Below are positions 63,897 to 64,000 of a DNA stretch of 64,000 bases, piece by piece (the first letter of the stretch is position 1; each line of letters starts with the position of its first letter). This DNA is from Rhabdophis nuchalis (taxonomy: Eukaryota > Chordata > Lepidosauria > Squamata > Natricidae), in the NCBI GenBank assembly GCA_039707465.1, contig CM077644.1, forward strand, positions 185,677,462 through 185,741,461. The letters run 5' to 3'. A program made the translations under genes and the position numbers. The notes below the pieces were generated by a model, which made no database searches, was not told the origin of the DNA, and was given only the letters and a program-made list of their open reading frames with translations.

Positions 63897-64000
63897 AATT
63901 CTGTTCAACACATACATGAAGCCGCTGGGTGAGATCATCCGTGGTTTTGGGGTGGAGTATCATATCTACGCTGACACGCAGCTGTACTTTTCTACCCCAA
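63897..64000 (+). mobile_element. L2 LINE fragment, running off the window
   Basis: Starts inside the RT at LFNTYMKPLGEIIRGFGVEY and continues to the window edge. The catalytic block has lost a codon (YAD-TQLY instead of YADDTQLY), so this copy is defective. A 5'-truncated insertion next to the decayed CR1. Confidence 0.85.

Overview
The window is vertebrate nuclear DNA, most likely from a squamate reptile and probably a snake. The case rests on an intron-split gene with vertebrate-type splice sites, AT-rich introns, and a typical squamate repeat load: L2- and CR1-clade LINEs, tRNA-derived SINEs with a Sauria-like tail, SPIN-like hAT elements, Tc1/mariner elements and LINE-tailed (AAT)n microsatellites. 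The species call is inference. No prokaryotic, CRISPR or operon features were seen.

The one confident host gene is SEMA4D (semaphorin 4D, CD100) on the minus strand. All 14 coding exons could be read, from the initiator ATG at 33064 to the stop at 8900. Every junction has GT/AG ends and consistent phase. Together they give 2562 nt, or 853 residues: signal peptide, sema domain, PSI, Ig-like domain, one transmembrane helix and a conserved cytoplasmic tail. The 3' UTR probably runs to about 7480. Above 33.1 kb I found no further coding exon; this is probably 5' non-coding intron or upstream DNA of SEMA4D, whose promoter is not visible.

Region by region: 0.3-5.2 kb is a roughly 580-bp inverted duplication around a young L2 LINE with an uninterrupted 702-codon ORF. 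5.2-7.4 kb is decayed repeat. 7.5-33.1 kb is SEMA4D, with many DNA transposons in its introns, several carrying readable target-site duplications (TSDs). 33.9-41 kb holds mariner-type MITEs, a nested hAT and a Sauria-like SINE. 41.6-51.8 kb has three large foldback elements with related termini, one containing a second L2. 53.8-58.6 kb has nested SPIN, hAT, mariner and TA-target elements. 58.6-60.3 kb is a fossil Tc1 transposon broken by a CR1-like LINE and a SINE. 63-64 kb has a SINE, a decayed CR1 and the start of another L2 fragment.

The main novelty is the transposon archaeology. Nested insertions give clear relative ages. One 135-bp near-perfect hairpin element has an exact 8-bp TSD. A group of long-inverted-repeat elements appears to target TA and has pyrimidine-G-T-purine-TTT termini; I cannot assign it to a named superfamily. 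A pair of elements has ends built from a short repeated ACAACTCGCC-like motif.
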